Part shown: positions 9,300 to 17,758 of the stretch, piece after piece
Layout of the letters: the number at the start of each line of letters is the position of its first letter
Position numbering within the stretch: the stretch's first letter is position 1
NCBI GenBank assembly: GCA_947478175.1
Contig: CANJUQ010000012.1
Location: 1 to 52,943 of the forward strand
Reading direction: 5' to 3'
DNA length: 52,943 nucleotides
From: Thiotrichales bacterium
GTDB lineage: Bacteria > Pseudomonadota > Gammaproteobacteria > Francisellales > CACEW01
Made by a program: the position numbers and the translations under genes
The notes under the pieces: generated by a model
Seen by the model: the letters and a program-made list of their open reading frames with translations, nothing else
What the model was told of the DNA's origin: nothing
Database searches by the model: none

Positions 9300-9313
9300 A
9301 GGGAGTTTGATCT

Positions 9314-9829
9314 ATGTCCGCTGAAATAAATTCTATTGAAGATCCTAGGCAGCTCGTGATGACAGAAATGATGCCACCTCAGGCAGCTAATTTTTCAGGT
9401 CATGTTCATGGGGGCTATCTCATGATGTTATTAGATCGTGTGGCCTATGCCTGTGCTGCACGGTATACGAGCCAGTACGCAGTGACGGTTTCTGTGGATC
9501 AGATTTTATTCAAAGAGGCTATTGAAGTGGGTGAGCTCGTGACTTTCTATGCGAGTGTTAACTTTGTTGGTAAGACTTCTTTAGAAATTGGTATCAAAGT
9601 AGTGTCTGAAAATATTCAAAAAAAATCTGTTAGGCATACCAATACTTGTTATATCACCATGGTGTCTATCGATGATAAGACAGGCAAGCCTCAAGCAGTT
9701 CCGCCTTTAGAAATTAGAAACGAAATCGAGCGGCATCGTTTTGAAGAAGGAAAACTTCGACGTCAGATGCGATTTGATTACCAGGCACAGCATTTAGCCC
9801 AAAAAATAGCCACTCGTAGTAAAAATTAG
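9314..9829 (+). CDS. Acyl-CoA thioesterase (hotdog fold)
   Basis: Cytosolic hotdog-fold thioesterase that hydrolyses acyl-CoA to free acid and CoA. The 171-residue protein has the family pattern PPQAANFSGHVHGGYLMMLLDRVAYACAARYT, with the Asn/His-Gly-Gly-x-x-M active-site helix, then VSVDQILFKEAIEVGELV and the strand SLEIGIKV. It is related to the acyl-CoA hydrolase group that includes YciA and the BFIT/ACOT proteins. Shine-Dalgarno AGGGAG sits at 9300-9305. Chain-length preference cannot be read from sequence. Confidence 0.85.
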   Translation: MSAEINSIEDPRQLVMTEMMPPQAANFSGHVHGGYLMMLLDRVAYACAARYTSQYAVTVSVDQILFKEAIEVGELVTFYASVNFVGKTSLEIGIKVVSENIQKKSVRHTNTCYITMVSIDDKTGKPQAVPPLEIRNEIERHRFEEGKLRRQMRFDYQAQHLAQKIATRSKN

Positions 9830-9841
9830 AAAGCCAAATTT

Positions 9842-12800
9842 TTACATCTCCTGCATAGACGGCGCCGAGTGATGTGATGAACGTGAATATTGAGGGCTAA
9901 ATTGGAAAGCCGTGTGAGCCGAACCCATTCGTGGAGAGGCAAATTCAAGTGGGCTTGATTGAATGGATTGAGTAAGGCCGGCTGATTGAGCACGTCTTTG
10001 GCGTTCATCACGAACTGCATAGATAATGTGTGGTGGTAGGGCTAGTGATGGCGCACTAATGGATTGAATGGGTCGGGGTGGTTCTTCTAGATAATTAGCT
10101 GAAGGAAGCGGCATTTCAGAAAATAAATGTGGAGGGACTAATTTTCCGTCTAAAGATCGCCGAGTGGTTTGTAAATTGCCTAACTCGTAAGCCTTGGGTC
10201 TATCGATCACCTGTAATATTAATGAAAGCCTTCCAAATTCTTCTCTTAATAAACTTTCAATAGTGGGTCTAACCTTCGCATAAAATTCTTGATGACCACC
10301 TGTTGTCACCCTAAGATTCTCAATACATGAATTGACACGGCGTTGTAGCTCTTCAGCATAGGAAGCCCTGCCGTCATGAATGTTTCGAATACTTATCTGG
10401 TGAAGTTGCAATTTATGCTGTAATTCGCGATCAATAACGGTATTGATTCTCATTATATTACTGAGCACCCAATACCAAAGATCTTTGGGCTGTTTTTCCC
10501 TATTTAGCTCATGGTCGGGGCGTAATCTGTTATTTAATTGGACGACTAGTTTTGTAATCCCCTCACATAATATTTCAATCTGTTTATCATAAAATTCCGT
10601 CGAAATTTTATTGGTTTGTATGGTTTTGATGGGAGCATTGGGAGAATATCTTAGGACTTTGTCTACGCAATTTTTAATTAACTTTGCAGTGGCGGGCACA
10701 TCATTCTTGAGAAGATCTCGCGTGGCAAAAAGTTTAGTCGTTGTCATAGTATAAAAAGTGATGGCGCCACATAGCCTGCGAAACGACATCGAACCTATTT
10801 TAGAATTGATACAATAATAGGCACCACAAGTTCCCTGAAGTCCTGCTAAAAGAAGGCTCACCGCCAGCAAGGGCGATTCTTTAGTAGCAGACCAAATGGC
10901 TTGAAATATATTTTGCTCAATCGCAGGCTTAGGCCGATCAGAAACACGTAAATTTTGATGGCCCATTTTTTTCAGGAGCCAGTTTTTATGAAGAATAATA
11001 GGCTCCAAATTCAGGCCAATGACTGAGAGAGTACAGAAGACAGACATCGTCAGTCGAGAAAATTCAGAGGGAATGATGGACCACAAATCATAGTTTCCAC
11101 TGATATTGGAAAAAGCGCTCAAGCCAGCAATTCCCAATGAAAGGGCCAAAGAGCTCCATTCTAAAAAAGCCCTCCATTTGCCATTGTCACCCACAAAATG
11201 GGGGTTAAATTTAAAAGATTTCAGACGGCAGTCATAAGTTTTATAAGCTTGTGGCATGAGGGGCGCTTGAGCACCGGCAGCCTCTGTAGGAGTCATGATT
11301 TGTTGAGGACGTCTAGCATTTTCAAAGGCAGCTTCAAGCAAAAGGGACTCTTCTTCAATTTGTTTAATGCCATCCGTGATATCTGTGAGAACTAAACTCA
11401 TGGGGCAGTTTTTATCCAGAGAAGAAACCGCTTCAAGAAAATTCAGGTGTTCTTCGATGTATTTTCTGATCCAATCGATGGTTATTTTTGAAAGCGTGTT
11501 CCTCTCCCTATCTCTTAGTTGAAGGGGTTCAATAACAGAAGAGTTATTAAAGGGAGAACGTTCAAGTTCGGAAGCCACTTCATCAAAACGTTGTAAGGCT
11601 TTGGAAAAATGTTCTAACGCATTAGTTAAAAGATCGTACTCGACAGCCAAAGCTGGATTTCGTTTGCCAAATAACTCTGCGAGCATGGCGACGGTAGCGA
11701 TGGTTAAGTTTTTCGACTTATCAATACCAACCCAAAGATTGGTTGCAAAAATGCCCCCTAATACCAGGTAACGGAGCCAGGGCATGCTGGAGCAAAAGTT
11801 AGTTGCTACGACCATCCAAGTATTGCCTGTGGCATAGCCGAAGCCTAAAAAAGTATCGCAGATATAAGCGGCGGGGGTTCTATTTAGGGCAGGCAGTAGA
11901 TCCACGTGTGCGGCTGGAAAAGTTCTTTGGATGGCCTGGATCTTTTCTTTAATAAGAATTCGTGTCGTCCAGTCTTTTAAGATTCGGCGGTTACTGTTGA
12001 GATAAAAACCGACAGAAGAAATTGAGCCGGTGATGGCGAGGAGCCATTGGCCTAAGGGGTTATGGAGACCGACAATTTTAAAAAATCCAGCGACGCCTAC
12101 GAGCGGTTTCCCTGTGGCCAGCAATGCTGCAGTTAAGCCTAGGCAATTCGGAAGATATTTGAGCGCCCGTTGTTCGCTGCCTTTGAAGTCCACTTTTTCA
12201 GTGGCGACATATTCAGCTTCACCTTGTTCACCTTGGGCGTTTTGTTCAGCGGTCGTTGCTAGCCACCAGTCTTGATTATCTGAAAGGTTAGGATTTTTAA
12301 ATTCATCTTTTTCGAACCAAATTTGTTGCCCCTCTTCTGTCTTAATGACAAAACCTTCCCACTCGGGATGTAGAGGATTTTTATTGAGGTTTCTGAATTG
12401 TTCTCTGAGCCAACGAATATAAAAAGCACGATATTCCATTCGAGGGCTTGGGTAATTAGATTGATCAAGAGATCTATCAATCACCTCAGGAGGAGCTTGT
12501 AGAAATGGTTCTACGATGAATGGAAAAGCTTGAGTACTATTATGTCTATGTCTGGTGTGCGGGATTACCTGAGAAAGAGAGGAGTCATCACTAGAGTCAC
12601 CCTGATGAGAGAAACATTCTCTGGAAGCGGCAGAATGTGGATGGATGGATCCGGAGGCTGTAAATTCTTTGTGCTCTGGTGAGGGTCTTTCGGGACTATG
12701 AGTCTGAAGACCTTCAGAAGAGGATGTAGAGGGAATGTGGGCTTGCAAAAAAGGGTTTCTATTGCGTGCCTGTGAAAACCCCATCACGAGTGTATTTTCT

Positions 12801-12955
12801 TGAATGTTCATTCGAGAGGGGTCTGCAGAATAGGCAAGTCCATGAGGATCTAGCGGGAGGCTCGAAACAGAATCACTGGGCCCGGGTCGTCGATAAAGAA
12901 AAACTTGAAACTTAGCTCGGGCAAAAAAATCATCAGCAGGGTTCGTTAACGGCAT
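9842..12955 (-). CDS. Large multi-pass membrane protein of unknown function, candidate host-interaction factor
   Basis: I do not recognise this 1037-residue protein. The first 150 residues are Ser/Pro/His-rich and look disordered. Eight hydrophobic segments then fall in two groups of four: about 271-295, 301-320, 363-385, 391-410 and 598-617, 633-652, 694-716, 726-745. Each group is followed by a helical, charged stretch of 100-200 residues. The roughly 320-residue spacing suggests an internal duplication. The last 90 residues are again Ser/Pro-rich. There is no signal peptide and no enzyme motif. It is a single gene between convergent housekeeping genes. The architecture resembles effectors or inclusion-membrane proteins of intracellular bacteria, which is an inference only. 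Confidence 0.8.
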   Translation of the reverse strand: MPLTNPADDFFARAKFQVFLYRRPGPSDSVSSLPLDPHGLAYSADPSRMNIQENTLVMGFSQARNRNPFLQAHIPSTSSSEGLQTHSPERPSPEHKEFTASGSIHPHSAASRECFSHQGDSSDDSSLSQVIPHTRHRHNSTQAFPFIVEPFLQAPPEVIDRSLDQSNYPSPRMEYRAFYIRWLREQFRNLNKNPLHPEWEGFVIKTEEGQQIWFEKDEFKNPNLSDNQDWWLATTAEQNAQGEQGEAEYVATEKVDFKGSEQRALKYLPNCLGLTAALLATGKPLVGVAGFFKIVGLHNPLGQWLLAITGSISSVGFYLNSNRRILKDWTTRILIKEKIQAIQRTFPAAHVDLLPALNRTPAAYICDTFLGFGYATGNTWMVVATNFCSSMPWLRYLVLGGIFATNLWVGIDKSKNLTIATVAMLAELFGKRNPALAVEYDLLTNALEHFSKALQRFDEVASELERSPFNNSSVIEPLQLRDRERNTLSKITIDWIRKYIEEHLNFLEAVSSLDKNCPMSLVLTDITDGIKQIEEESLLLEAAFENARRPQQIMTPTEAAGAQAPLMPQAYKTYDCRLKSFKFNPHFVGDNGKWRAFLEWSSLALSLGIAGLSAFSNISGNYDLWSIIPSEFSRLTMSVFCTLSVIGLNLEPIILHKNWLLKKMGHQNLRVSDRPKPAIEQNIFQAIWSATKESPLLAVSLLLAGLQGTCGAYYCINSKIGSMSFRRLCGAITFYTMTTTKLFATRDLLKNDVPATAKLIKNCVDKVLRYSPNAPIKTIQTNKISTEFYDKQIEILCEGITKLVVQLNNRLRPDHELNREKQPKDLWYWVLSNIMRINTVIDRELQHKLQLHQISIRNIHDGRASYAEELQRRVNSCIENLRVTTGGHQEFYAKVRPTIESLLREEFGRLSLILQVIDRPKAYELGNLQTTRRSLDGKLVPPHLFSEMPLPSANYLEEPPRPIQSISAPSLALPPHIIYAVRDERQRRAQSAGLTQSIQSSPLEFASPRMGSAHTAFQFSPQYSRSSHHSAPSMQEM

Positions 12956-13078
12956 CTTATTTTGATCTCACTCCATTGAGGGCGTGGGACATTATTCAGA
13001 GGGCTTTTTGAAAAGCAAGACCGGCTCAGTCAGAAAAATTGTTTTAAAAAACAAGGCCACAAATAGTTATAAAAATAG

Positions 13079-14488
13079 CTATGAAAAAATAGCCAAAATG
13101 GCATCTTGTAAGTCACGTGCGGGGTGCAAAGAAGAAGCCAATCCATTGATCATAATGGAGAAGACATAAATTTTGCCCTGGCGTGTTTTTAAATAACCAG
13201 AAAGTGTTGAAATACCCTGCATAGATCCTGTTTTTGCATAGACATTGCCTAATAAAGGCACATGTCCCATACGATATTTTAAAGTCCCAGTCATGCCAGA
13301 GCGGGGTAAAGAAATTAATAAATCATTTCTGAGTGTTGGGTCTTTGTAGGCGGCTTGTAGTAAATCTACTAAATCATTGGGGGTGATCATGTTATATCGA
13401 GAATCACCCGCGCCATCTTCGATTTCAAAATATGTAAATGGTTTACCCATCAATGCAGAATCAATCGATTCAATCGCATTCACGCCGGCTTTATTAGATC
13501 CAACGCCATAATAGGCATAGCCAACCGCATGGGTCAGACTGCCAGCGTAGATATTATTAGAAGTGGTTAACATGAGAGTGACTAAATTAATCAACGGATC
13601 TGAATGATGAGAGGCTAGAATTTTTGTGTCTTTGGATTGCAGGCCTGTTTTAATCGACCCAGTGATTTGGATGTTATTAGCCAATAGAGTCTGTTGAATA
13701 ATTTTTTCGGCATAGAGGGTTGGATTGGCAATGGCAAAACTGAAATTAATATTTTGTTTGGCCGTTAGGCAGCCTTCTAAGATCACTTGGTTATTTTGAT
13801 CCATATGAGGATAAAACGTGCAAGTCTTAGGGTCGTCTTTGCCTGGAATTTGGACCAGATTATTAATAATAGAAAAGCCTTCGGCATTGGCTTGTTTATC
13901 AATGACCATTTGATTGTTTGAATTTAAATTTACACTGAAGTTGATGCAGTTTTGATTAAGAATCACACTTTGAATGGGAGCCATAAAGCAATAGGGCAAA
14001 TCATCATGGACAACACCCAGTGGGACAGGTGAGCCCGAGTATTCACTGGTATCTAAAATAACATCGCCATTAATTTTCTGAATACCCAATGTTTTGAGTG
14101 TGTTAATTAAATCTTGTAGATCATCGCTCGTTAAACTGGGGTCCCCAGAAAATTTAATATAAATAGGGCTGTTTAAAACATGATCTTGAATATCAGAATT
14201 ATTGGCACTCACCACTGTTAAAAACTCATATGAATTTCCCAGTTGTTTTAAAGCTGCGATGGCCGTCAAAATTTTATTGTTACTAGCAGGGGCGTAAGCA
14301 TGACCGGCGTTATAGCTATAAAGAATTTTTCCTGTATTAACTTGTTCGATCAGAATTCCCACAGAAGCTTCTGGAGTTTTATCTTGAATTAAATTTTGGA
14401 TTTTATCCGCGAAGCAAAAAGAAAAAGAAGAAAATAAAAAAGAAGAAAATAAAAATTGAGAGACTGAAAATTTAAATAATTTAAGCAT
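13079..14488 (-). CDS. dacB: D-alanyl-D-alanine carboxypeptidase/endopeptidase (PBP4)
   Basis: Periplasmic low-molecular-weight penicillin-binding protein that trims or cleaves peptidoglycan peptides. The 469-residue protein has a Phe/Ser-rich signal peptide ending near FCFA at residue 27. All three serine-transferase motifs are present: S-x-x-K at 69-72 (APASNNK, with the catalytic Ser), S-x-N in TSNNIYAG near 313, and KTG in AKTGSMQG near 424. The long insertion between the first two motifs is typical of class C PBP4. It is transcribed leftward, with no partner gene. Confidence 0.93.
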   Translation of the reverse strand: MLKLFKFSVSQFLFSSFLFSSFSFCFADKIQNLIQDKTPEASVGILIEQVNTGKILYSYNAGHAYAPASNNKILTAIAALKQLGNSYEFLTVVSANNSDIQDHVLNSPIYIKFSGDPSLTSDDLQDLINTLKTLGIQKINGDVILDTSEYSGSPVPLGVVHDDLPYCFMAPIQSVILNQNCINFSVNLNSNNQMVIDKQANAEGFSIINNLVQIPGKDDPKTCTFYPHMDQNNQVILEGCLTAKQNINFSFAIANPTLYAEKIIQQTLLANNIQITGSIKTGLQSKDTKILASHHSDPLINLVTLMLTTSNNIYAGSLTHAVGYAYYGVGSNKAGVNAIESIDSALMGKPFTYFEIEDGAGDSRYNMITPNDLVDLLQAAYKDPTLRNDLLISLPRSGMTGTLKYRMGHVPLLGNVYAKTGSMQGISTLSGYLKTRQGKIYVFSIMINGLASSLHPARDLQDAILAIFS

Positions 14489-14597
14489 GGGGATTTTTTT
14501 ATATCTGGCCAGTCAAAAGGGCCGGGGATGATAGAGAGAAAGTTTGAAATCGTGAATAGGAGATTTGGCGTGATTGTGAAAATATCTTGTTTTTATA

Positions 14598-14634
14598 TTG
14601 AATATTTGAGACCTCATTCGATAAGATGCGCGCT
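14598..14634 (+). promoter_or_regulatory. Rightward promoter upstream of the toxin-antitoxin pair
   Basis: TTGAAT (14598-14603), 18-bp spacer, TAAGAT (14622-14627), then GCGCGCTC. It lies about 130 bp before the antitoxin start. A second AT-rich -10 candidate, TATAAT at 14734-14739, lies closer to the gene. Confidence 0.5.
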
Positions 14635-14684
14635 CTTTCTAATTCAAGCTATTCAGAATTTCATTCATAATTTTATATTTGATA

Positions 14685-14714
14685 ACCGTACGGTAGTGCA
14701 GTACAGTACAGTAC
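14685..14714. promoter_or_regulatory. Candidate YefM-YoeB operator
   Basis: A perfect 10-bp palindrome ACCGTACGGT (14685-14694) is followed by three 5-bp-spaced GTAC cores (14701-14714, GTACAGTACAGTAC). Known YefM operators are short palindromes with a TGTACA core, so clustered GTAC palindromes directly before an antitoxin gene fit autoregulation. Confidence 0.45.
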
Positions 14715-14763
14715 TATGTTTTAGATATGAATATATAATTTTTTTTGAAAAAGGCTGAAAATC

Positions 14764-15036
14764 ATGGAAAACATTAGCGTGAACCAGTTTCGAGATAATC
14801 TTAAATACTACGTTGAAGCCGTGACTCAAAATCATGATCCCTTATTAGTGACTCGTCGAAATGGCGAAAATTTTATTGTGATCAGTGAGTCTGACTGGGA
14901 ACAAGAGCAAGAGACTTTATATGTCCTTCAGAATCAAAATCTGATGACTCAAATGGCGGCTTCTTATAAAACATTTAATGCAGGAAAAGGCCGGTCTTTA
15001 AGCAAAGGGCAGCAAGATGAAATCGATCGTATTTGA
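14764..15036 (+). CDS. yefM: Antitoxin of the YefM/Phd family
   Basis: Labile antitoxin that binds and neutralises YoeB and represses its own operon. The 90-residue protein begins MENISVNQFRDNLKYYVEAV and continues with LLVTRRNGENFIVISESDWE, the usual Phd/YefM N-terminal DNA-binding and dimerisation fold. The C-terminal 35 residues would wrap the toxin. Its 3' end overlaps the toxin start by 20 bp in another frame, typical coupling. Shine-Dalgarno AAGG lies upstream. Confidence 0.9.
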   Translation: MENISVNQFRDNLKYYVEAVTQNHDPLLVTRRNGENFIVISESDWEQEQETLYVLQNQNLMTQMAASYKTFNAGKGRSLSKGQQDEIDRI

Positions 15037-15295
15037 GGGCAAGACGTTGGAGGTTTATGAGCTGCTTCGTCAGCAAGATAAAAAAATTCATGAAAATCTG
15101 CGAAAAATTTTAAAAGAATTACAACGAGAAGATCCTACAAAAGGCTTGGGAAAACCTGAGCCTTTGCGATATCAGTTAAGTGGTTTGTGGTCACGAAGGA
15201 TTTCTTTAAAAGAACGCCTGATTTATCGTTTTGATGACCAGTATATTTATATCTTTGCGATAGGTGGGCATTATCAAAAAATAGAAACCGCTTAA
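15017..15295 (+). CDS. yoeB: Toxin YoeB (ribosome-dependent mRNA endonuclease)
   Basis: RelE-superfamily toxin that cleaves mRNA in the ribosomal A site. The 92-residue protein has the Txe/YoeB pattern: an N-terminal helix pair, LGKPEPLRYQLSGLWSRRISLKERLIYR carrying the catalytic Glu and Arg region, and the C-terminal GHYQK with the catalytic His. Length and motifs are intact, so the pair appears functional. The following gene lies on the opposite strand, 10 bp away. Confidence 0.9.
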   Translation: MKSIVFEGKTLEVYELLRQQDKKIHENLRKILKELQREDPTKGLGKPEPLRYQLSGLWSRRISLKERLIYRFDDQYIYIFAIGGHYQKIETA

Positions 15296-15305
15296 TTTTT
15301 ATTTT

Positions 15306-15743
15306 TTAATCTTTCCAATCTTTCCGCTCTAATCGATCTAACAGGTCATTAAACAAGGGCCGCTGCTGAGAACTGGGCGATTTCCAGCCCAGTGTAAATC
15401 CAGAAGTGATTGGTTTGGTGAGCGCCTGATTATCAGGCTCTGACTTGGCCATAGACTCTTGAACTCTTTCACGCATTTCTTTGCCGGGTTTGAAATGAAT
15501 GGAATAGCTCGGTTCTGTTTGGACTGTTTCACCTGTTTTAGGATTACGAGCCGGACGACTGGGTCTAAAGCGAAGTTCAAAACTGCCAAAGCCCCTGATT
15601 TCAATGCGTTCGCCAGAGATTAAAGACTGAGAAAGAGACTCTAAAATAATATGGATAATGGATTCGGCATCGCGAATTTCCATGCGAAATTTTTCAGAAA
15701 CTTGTTGTATTAAATCAGAGCGATTGATGGCATCGATTTTCAT
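15306..15743 (-). CDS. IHF/HU-family DNA-binding protein with C-terminal extension
   Basis: Histone-like DNA-bending protein. Residues 1-95 match the IHF beta pattern: RSDLIQQVSEKF, GERIEIRGFGSFELRFRP, then ARNPKTGETVQTEPSYSIHFKPGKEMRERV. The RNPKTG arm is intact and intercalates DNA in this family. The GERIEIRGFGSF string favours IhfB over IhfA or HU. Unlike normal IhfB (about 95 residues) it has about 50 extra residues (MAKSEPDNQ...DRLERKDWKD) of no known fold. The gene stands alone rather than beside rpsA. Confidence 0.85.
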   Translation of the reverse strand: MKIDAINRSDLIQQVSEKFRMEIRDAESIIHIILESLSQSLISGERIEIRGFGSFELRFRPSRPARNPKTGETVQTEPSYSIHFKPGKEMRERVQESMAKSEPDNQALTKPITSGFTLGWKSPSSQQRPLFNDLLDRLERKDWKD

Positions 15744-15878
15744 GAAAAGACCTTGAGTACGGGGGGAAATAAAGAGAGAGATGTTTAGACGACTTAACTT
15801 TTTTTGGCAAATATTGGCAGATAAATGAGGGCGTTAAAATATCACAAGTTTGAATTTTGAAAAAGCTTAAAAAAGCGG

Positions 15879-15920
15879 TTGGGTTTATAGAGGGCTCTGT
15901 TAGAATCGCTTAGAATCGCT
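15879..15920 (+). promoter_or_regulatory. Promoter with duplicated -10 before the YhiN-type gene
   Basis: TTGGGT (15879-15884), 16-bp spacer, TAGAAT (15901-15906); the decamer TAGAATCGCT is then repeated exactly at 15911-15920, giving a second possible -10. Confidence 0.4.
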
Positions 15921-15956
15921 GGCTTTTTTATATTTAAAAAATTTATACGAGAGATT

Positions 15957-17234
15957 ATGAGAAAATATGATGTTTTAATCATTGGCGCGGGCGCTGCAGG
16001 TCTCATGTGTGCGATAGAAGCTGGCCAGAGAGGTCGATCTGTTTTGATTATTGACCAAGCCAATAGGCCGGGAAAAAAAATTTTAATGTCAGGTGGCGGG
16101 CGCTGTAATTTTACGAATTACCATGTCAAGCCGGATTGTTATATTTCGCATAATCCACATTTTTGTAAATCAGCTTTAAGCCGTTATACGCCGCAAGATT
16201 TTATTCAAAAAGTAAAAAAACATGGAATTCCCTACCATGAAAAAACATTGGGACAGCTTTTCTGTGATGACCAGTCTTCAGATATTGTCGATATGTTATT
16301 AGCCGAGTGTGAAGCTGCTGGTGTTGAAATTAAATTACAAACTGAAGTTAAAAAAATTTCGAAAGAGTTTAATAAAGCACTTAAAAATAATTTTGTTTGT
16401 GTTCTAGGAAAAAAAGAAGAAAAAGAAGTAAAAGAAGTAAAAGAAGTAAAAGAAGTTTATGAAATTTCTGTTGAGTCTGTTGTCATTGCGACCGGTGGAT
16501 TGTCTATTCCGACGATGGGTTCTTCGCCGTTTGGATATCAAGTCGCTGAGCAATTTGGATTAAAAATTTGGCCTACTCGAGCTGGGTTAGTCCCTTTGAC
16601 GTTACATCCTGAAGATAAAATTTTACTGGCGCCTCTGTCTGGCGTTTCAGCAGACGCAAAAGTCAGTGTCGATGGATTAAACCCCATGGATTTTACAGAG
16701 AGTTTATTAATCACTCATCGTGGGATTAGCGGGCCGGTGATATTACAAATTTCTTCTTATTGGAGTGCTGGGGAAAATTTAAAAATTAATTTATTTCCAG
16801 AAATATCAAATTTAAATTTAGAAAAATTAAATTTAAGTTTTGATGATTTTTGGGAAGAAACTCGAAAAGAGCATCCCAAAAAAATTATAAGAAATATTTT
16901 TTCAGAAAAAATCCCCCAAAGATTGTTAGAAATTTTATTGCCTAAAGAACTAGCTGATTTGCCCATGAATACTTTGGTTCCCCGTCAAATTAATTTAATT
17001 AAACAGGCTCTAACTGAATGGGAATTAAAACCAGGTGGCTCAGAGGGCTATCGAACGGCTGAAGTAACGCTGGGTGGTGTGGACTGTGATGAACTGTCTT
17101 CAAAGACTTTGGAGGCTAAAAAAATGCCAGGCTTGTATTTTATTGGGGAAGTTTTAGACGTGACAGGCTGGTTGGGTGGATATAATTTTCAGTGGGCTTG
17201 GGCATCTGGATGGGCAGCAGGTCAAGTGGTTTGA
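15957..17234 (+). CDS. HI0933/YhiN-family FAD-dependent oxidoreductase
   Basis: Flavoprotein of the HI0933 family. The 425-residue protein opens with the Rossmann FAD motif YDVLIIGAGAAGLMCAIEAGQ, followed by the family signature KILMSGGGRCNFTN and the closing GEVLDVTGWLGGYNFQWAWASGWAAG. The reaction is not established for the family. Near residues 150-165 a Lys/Glu/Val run (KEVKEVKEVKEV) is encoded by a 9-bp tandem repeat at 16425-16451, likely an expandable surface loop. Its stop overlaps the convergent HIT gene by 13 bp. Confidence 0.9.
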   Translation: MRKYDVLIIGAGAAGLMCAIEAGQRGRSVLIIDQANRPGKKILMSGGGRCNFTNYHVKPDCYISHNPHFCKSALSRYTPQDFIQKVKKHGIPYHEKTLGQLFCDDQSSDIVDMLLAECEAAGVEIKLQTEVKKISKEFNKALKNNFVCVLGKKEEKEVKEVKEVKEVYEISVESVVIATGGLSIPTMGSSPFGYQVAEQFGLKIWPTRAGLVPLTLHPEDKILLAPLSGVSADAKVSVDGLNPMDFTESLLITHRGISGPVILQISSYWSAGENLKINLFPEISNLNLEKLNLSFDDFWEETRKEHPKKIIRNIFSEKIPQRLLEILLPKELADLPMNTLVPRQINLIKQALTEWELKPGGSEGYRTAEVTLGGVDCDELSSKTLEAKKMPGLYFIGEVLDVTGWLGGYNFQWAWASGWAAGQVV

Positions 17235-17644
17235 TTAGAAAATTTTGTTTTTAAGAGTTGAATTAAATTTTGAGATTTTTCTAGAGAATAAGGCTGAGAG
17301 GGGTGTCCCCAGACTGGATTGGGCCAGGCAATATCTTGCGAGTTTCTAGCAATTAAATGGATATGTAACTGGGGAACAATGTTTCCCAGTGTCGCAATAT
17401 TTAATTTTTCACAAGAAGAAAAACTCTGGAGGACTTGGCTGGCCTGGTTTATTTCTTTGAGTAATTGGATTTGATTTTCGAAAGAGAGTTGGGTGAGTTC
17501 AGAAATATTATTTTTTCTGGGGATTAATAAAACCCAAAGAAAATTTTGATTATTGATTAGGCGGCACTGGGAAAGCGGAAAGTTAAATAATTCAAAGCTG
17601 TCGTTTTCTAAACGCGAATCAAGCATAAATTCAGAGCTAAGCAT
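17222..17644 (-). CDS. HIT-domain protein
   Basis: Histidine-triad nucleotide hydrolase or transferase family, 140 residues. The family strand and helix pattern ends in NIVPQLHIHLIARNSQDIAWPNPVWG. The triad reads Q-L-H-I-H: the first His is Gln, while the central catalytic His is retained, a variant common in proteobacterial HIT proteins. Substrate is unknown. It converges on the flavoprotein gene with a 13-bp overlap. Confidence 0.85.
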   Translation of the reverse strand: MLSSEFMLDSRLENDSFELFNFPLSQCRLINNQNFLWVLLIPRKNNISELTQLSFENQIQLLKEINQASQVLQSFSSCEKLNIATLGNIVPQLHIHLIARNSQDIAWPNPVWGHPSQPYSLEKSQNLIQLLKTKFSNQTT

Positions 17645-17713
17645 GGCTAAATAGCCTCCTAAGGGAATAAATTAGAAACCGGCGATGATATATCTATCTG
17701 CCGAACGAACCTA

Positions 17714-17727
17714 TAAAATCCGCGCCT
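17714..17727 (+). promoter_or_regulatory. -10 and GC-rich discriminator before rluB
   Basis: TAAAAT (17714-17719) followed by CCGCGCC, about 30 bp before the rluB start. No convincing -35 is visible. Confidence 0.4.
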
Positions 17728-17758
17728 TATTTTTGAGCGGTGATGGAAGTAGTTAACT

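Noticed and set aside
12984..13169. Small + strand frame of 61 residues between the 1037-residue gene and dacB
   Set aside because: Overlaps the dacB 3' end, no ribosome binding site, basic composition typical of antisense frames.
14528..14758. 76-residue + strand frame upstream of yefM
   Set aside because: It covers the promoter and operator region of the toxin-antitoxin pair and lacks coding character.
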